From contig NZ_CP121659.1 of assembly GCF_029714365.1 (NCBI RefSeq), positions 2,958,501 through 3,022,500 of the forward strand: DNA of 64,000 nucleotides, read 5' to 3'. Of this stretch, positions 61,269-64,000 are shown in pieces. The number at the start of each line of letters is the position of its first letter. Position 1 is the stretch's first letter. The position numbers and the translations under genes were made by a program. Under the pieces are notes generated by a model. The model saw only the letters and a program-made list of their open reading frames with translations, was not told the origin of the DNA and made no database searches. This stretch comes from Sinorhizobium terangae (GTDB taxonomy: Bacteria; Pseudomonadota; Alphaproteobacteria; Rhizobiales; Rhizobiaceae).

Positions 61269-63671
61269 ATGGCGAAGAAACAGGCGGCAAAGGCGGAAGA
61301 GAAGGATCGGCTCGACCCGGCGTTCGGCTATCGCGCCCTTCCGGGTATCGCCGACGAAATGCTCGATCCGGACGGCAATGTCAGGCCGGTCTGGCAGCGG
61401 CTGCTCTCGGCGCTTGGCCAGATGGACGAAGCGGATCTCACCAATCGCTTCGCCCGTGCCGACCGTTATCTGCGCGATGCCGGTGTTTTCTATCGGGCCT
61501 ATGGCGGCCAGGATAATTCGGAACGAAGCTGGCCGCTGTCCCACATCCCCGTCCTGATCGACGAGGCGGAATGGGCGGTTGTTTCGCAAGGGCTGATCCA
61601 GCGCGCCGAACTGCTCGAGCGTGTGGTCGCCGATATCTATGGCGAAAACCGGCTGGTCCGGGAGGGCCTGCTGCCTCCTGCCCTCGTCGCCTCCAATCCG
61701 GAGTTCCTGCGCCCGCTGGTCGGTGTCAAACCGGCCGACGGACATTTCCTGCACTTCTGCTCGTTCGAGATCGGACGCGGGCCGGATGGCAACTGGTGGG
61801 TGCTTTCCGATCGCACCGAGGCTCCCTCCGGCGCCGGCTTCGCACTGGAAAACCGTGTTGCGACGACGCGCGCCTTTTCCGATATCTATGCCGAAACGCA
61901 CGTGCACCGACTGGCGGGCTTCTTCGGCGCATTTCGCGATACGCTGCAGGCTCGAAAGCAGCATCCGGACGATCGCATCGCCGTCCTCTCGCCCGGCATT
62001 GCCAATGAGACCTATTTCGAACACGCCTATATCGCCCGTTACCTCGGCTTCATGCTGCTCGAAGGCGAGGACCTGACGGTCGTCGGCGGCCGTGTCATGG
62101 TGCGCACGGTTGCCGGCCTCAAGCCTGTCGGCGTGCTGTGGCGCCGGCTCGACGCGGCCTTCGCCGATCCGCTCGAACTCAACCAGTCTTCCCATATCGG
62201 CACGCCCGGGATCGTCGAGGCGCTGAGGGCCGGCTCCGTCTCGATCGTCAATGCGCTCGGCTCTGGGATCCTGGAGACCCGCGCCCTTCTCGCCTTCATG
62301 CCGGCGATCTGCCGCCACCTGCTCGGCGAGGAGCAAAAGCTGCCGTCGATCGCCACCTGGTGGTGCGGGCAGCAGTCCGAACGCGACAATGTCGCCGGCA
62401 ATGTCGAGCGCATGGTGATCGGTCCAGCCTATTCGACCCGCCCCTTCTTCGACGACAACGGACAGTCGGTCCTTGGCACGTCGCTCTGCGAGGACGGCAC
62501 CTCGGTTTCGGAATGGCTAGGGACCGGCGGCGGCAAGCTGGTGGGACAGGAGGTCGTCACGCTGTCGACGACCCCCGCCTGGGTGCGCGGACGGCTGACG
62601 CCGCGGCCGATGAGCTTGCGGGTCTTCGCTGCGCGCACGCGCGACGGCTGGCAGATCATGCCAGGCGGTTTCGCGCGTATCGGTTCCGGCGACGACGTGG
62701 CGGCTATCGCGATGAAGGCGGGCGGGACGGCCGCCGATGTCTGGATCGTCAGCGACAAGCCGGTCGAGCGCACGACACTGCTCCCGGCCGAGGAGAGCTT
62801 CACGCGCAACATGCCGGGCAGCCTGCCGAGCCGCGCGGCTGACAATCTCTTCTGGCTGGGCCGCTATATCGAGCGGTCGGAAGGTGCACTCAGGATCCTG
62901 CGAGCCTGGCACGGGCGCTTCGCCGAGGCCGCCGATCCGAAAATGCCGCTTCTGAAGGACGTCACGGACTATCTCGCGGCCCTCGACATCAACACGCGCC
63001 AACCGGTACCCGACAGCCTGCTCGCCAATATCGACAGCGCGCTCTTCAGCGCCGGCAATATCCGCGACCGGTTTTCGCCCGACGGCTGGCTGGCCCTCAA
63101 CGATCTGTCGAGGACGGCGCGGAAGTTTCATGCGACCGTGCAGGCCGGCGACGACGCCACGCATGCGATGACCATTCTGTTGCGCAAACTTGCCGGCTTT
63201 GCCGGTCTCGTCCACGAAAACATGTACCGCTTCACCGGCTGGCGGTTCCTGACGATCGGTCGCTATATCGAGCGCGGCCTCCACATGACCCGCTTGCTTG
63301 GGCATATGTCTGGACCCGAAGCTCCGGACGGCGCCTATGACATGCTGCTCGAGATCGGCGACAGCGTCATGACCCACCGCCGCCGCTACAACGTCAACAC
63401 GGCAGCGCTGACTGTCACCGACCTCCTCGCCCTCGATCCGCTCAATCCGCGCTCGGTTCTCTATCAGTTGAACGAGATCAAGACCGAGGTGGAGCTCTTG
63501 CCGAACGCTTTCGTCAACGGTCAGATGTCACCCTTCTACCGCGAGACGATGCGGCTTCATTCCGGCCTTGCGGTGATGACGCCGGAGGCAATGACGGCGA
63601 CCGTCTACAAGCAGCTCGAACGGGATCTCGAAAGGCTTTCGGACCTGCTCGCGCAAACCTATCTCGGCTAG
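61269..63671 (+). CDS. Circularly permuted ATP-grasp plus alpha-E domain protein
   Basis: 800 residues. A circularly permuted ATP-grasp-type domain (about 70-490; GRVMVRTVAGLKPVGVLWRRLD, IATWWCGQQSERD) is fused to an alpha-E helical domain (about 515-795; ADNLFWLGRYIERSEGALRI, YRFTGWRFLTIGRYIERG). In many bacteria these two are separate adjacent genes; here they form one protein. It likely activates a carboxylate with ATP to make an amide bond. The ATG at 61269 directly follows the TAA of the preceding gene, so the two are translationally coupled. Confidence 0.87.
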   Translation: MAKKQAAKAEEKDRLDPAFGYRALPGIADEMLDPDGNVRPVWQRLLSALGQMDEADLTNRFARADRYLRDAGVFYRAYGGQDNSERSWPLSHIPVLIDEAEWAVVSQGLIQRAELLERVVADIYGENRLVREGLLPPALVASNPEFLRPLVGVKPADGHFLHFCSFEIGRGPDGNWWVLSDRTEAPSGAGFALENRVATTRAFSDIYAETHVHRLAGFFGAFRDTLQARKQHPDDRIAVLSPGIANETYFEHAYIARYLGFMLLEGEDLTVVGGRVMVRTVAGLKPVGVLWRRLDAAFADPLELNQSSHIGTPGIVEALRAGSVSIVNALGSGILETRALLAFMPAICRHLLGEEQKLPSIATWWCGQQSERDNVAGNVERMVIGPAYSTRPFFDDNGQSVLGTSLCEDGTSVSEWLGTGGGKLVGQEVVTLSTTPAWVRGRLTPRPMSLRVFAARTRDGWQIMPGGFARIGSGDDVAAIAMKAGGTAADVWIVSDKPVERTTLLPAEESFTRNMPGSLPSRAADNLFWLGRYIERSEGALRILRAWHGRFAEAADPKMPLLKDVTDYLAALDINTRQPVPDSLLANIDSALFSAGNIRDRFSPDGWLALNDLSRTARKFHATVQAGDDATHAMTILLRKLAGFAGLVHENMYRFTGWRFLTIGRYIERGLHMTRLLGHMSGPEAPDGAYDMLLEIGDSVMTHRRRYNVNTAALTVTDLLALDPLNPRSVLYQLNEIKTEVELLPNAFVNGQMSPFYRETMRLHSGLAVMTPEAMTATVYKQLERDLERLSDLLAQTYLG

Positions 63672-63703
63672 AGCGGAATGAGTCACGCGGCACGCGAATG
63701 CTA

Positions 63704-63861
63704 CCCCTCCCCAACCCCTCCCCGCGAGGGGGAGGGGCAGTCTTTGCCGCACCGTCTCCCACTCCACGTCACCCTTGCGCCTGAAGCGAGGCTTGGAAAC
63801 GACAGGAGATCGCAGCTGGCGCCTGGCCCCTCCCCCTCGTGGGGAGGGGTTGGGGAGGGGT
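63704..63861. repeat. Inverted pair of C-rich palindromic repeats
   Basis: The left arm (63704-63739) has ACCCCTCCCCAACCCCTCCC followed by its own hairpin. The right arm (63826-63861) is the inverse with GGGGAGGGGTTGGGGAGGGG. Together they can form a very large stem with a 90-base loop. It lies between the second and third genes of the transglutaminase cluster and may reduce readthrough into the third. Confidence 0.8.
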
Positions 63862-63901
63862 CTATCCACCTCGAAACGCCCAACGAAGGCGGCACTTGCC
63901 A

Positions 63902-64000
63902 ATGCTCTACGACATCAACCTGACGATCACCTACGGCTACGAGGCCCCGGTTGCCGGCGGACGCCACCTCGTACGTGTGCTGCCGGCCTCGATCCCCGGT
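63902..64000 (+). CDS. Transglutaminase-like family protein (5' part only)
   Basis: 33 codons before the window ends. MLYDINLTITYGYEAPVAGG resembles the transglutaminase N-domain, the same type that opens the 57948 gene ([12 protein letters not shown]). It is the usual third member of the ATP-grasp/transglutaminase cluster. The catalytic core lies outside the window. Confidence 0.75.
   Translation, partial: MLYDINLTITYGYEAPVAGGRHLVRVLPASIPG

Noticed and set aside
60432..62336. A 634-codon open frame opposite the transglutaminase and ATP-grasp genes
   Set aside because: It crosses two conserved genes antisense and shows no domain; frames of this kind also occur opposite hss, the nucleotidase and hemH-SPFH genes.

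Overview
The window looks like a chromosomal segment of a fast-growing rhizobium, most probably Sinorhizobium/Ensifer. The DNA is GC-rich with long shadow frames. Intergenic gaps carry RIME-type mosaic repeats typical of Rhizobiaceae. The gene set is also characteristic: homospermidine synthase, an Omp10-like lipoprotein, gapR, cpdR, a ROSE-controlled ibpA, and gltBD next to mltB- and galU-like genes. I see no prophage, IS transposase, CRISPR array, rRNA or replication origin. Most of the window is ordinary core chromosome with a patch of accessory DNA after the tRNA-Val gene.

Layout: 1-4371 holds a partial DUF1036 gene, an N-formylglutamate amidohydrolase, DUF1244, gapR and a DUF882 (YcbK/MepK-like) cell-wall peptidase. 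4372-13563 holds a sigma-54-dependent response regulator, oligoendopeptidase F, a pabB/class IV aminotransferase pair for p-aminobenzoate, a PAS-GGDEF cyclase, a DUF3445 protein and homospermidine synthase. 13839-23692 is rich in envelope genes (Omp10-like lipoprotein, a periplasmic 5'-nucleotidase with LysM tail, an SPFH/NfeD pair, a beta-barrel protein, galU, a lytic transglycosylase), with hemH and a GFA-fold protein among them. 23855-31555 holds an SGNH-fold protein and gltD-gltB. 32109-37738 holds threonine aldolase, ibpA with an RNA thermometer, an alpha/beta hydrolase, hisN, a small RNA that resembles MmgR (alpha-r8), a second N-formylglutamate amidohydrolase and cpdR.

tRNA-Val(GAC) at 38123 is followed by about 1.1 kb of repeat-laden, nearly gene-free DNA. 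After it comes a self-contained sugar operon (LacI regulator with tandem operators, binding protein, two permeases, ATPase, GH63-type hydrolase), bracketed by inverted copies of the same RIME-type repeat. The hydrolase resembles glucosylglycerate/mannosylglycerate hydrolases, so the operon probably imports and splits a glycoside compatible solute.

45974-57827 contains a peroxiredoxin-like protein, a large zinc-ribbon/class III cyclase/ATPase/TPR signalling protein, ilvD, a second GFA protein, and a run of small stress- or detoxification-type genes (MarR, DUF899, DUF1579, VOC, LysR, aldo/keto reductase). The window ends in a cluster of transglutaminase-DUF2126, circularly permuted ATP-grasp-alpha-E and a second transglutaminase-like gene. 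It is a conserved but functionally unresolved amide-bond-making and -breaking system, and the best candidate here for undescribed biochemistry.

Several non-coding signals are also visible: a strong terminator at 33969-34021 with no known gene feeding it, an 11-bp inverted repeat between gltB and the threonine aldolase gene, a ROSE thermometer with its heat-shock promoter, and a RIME copy that supplies the stop codons of two convergent genes.
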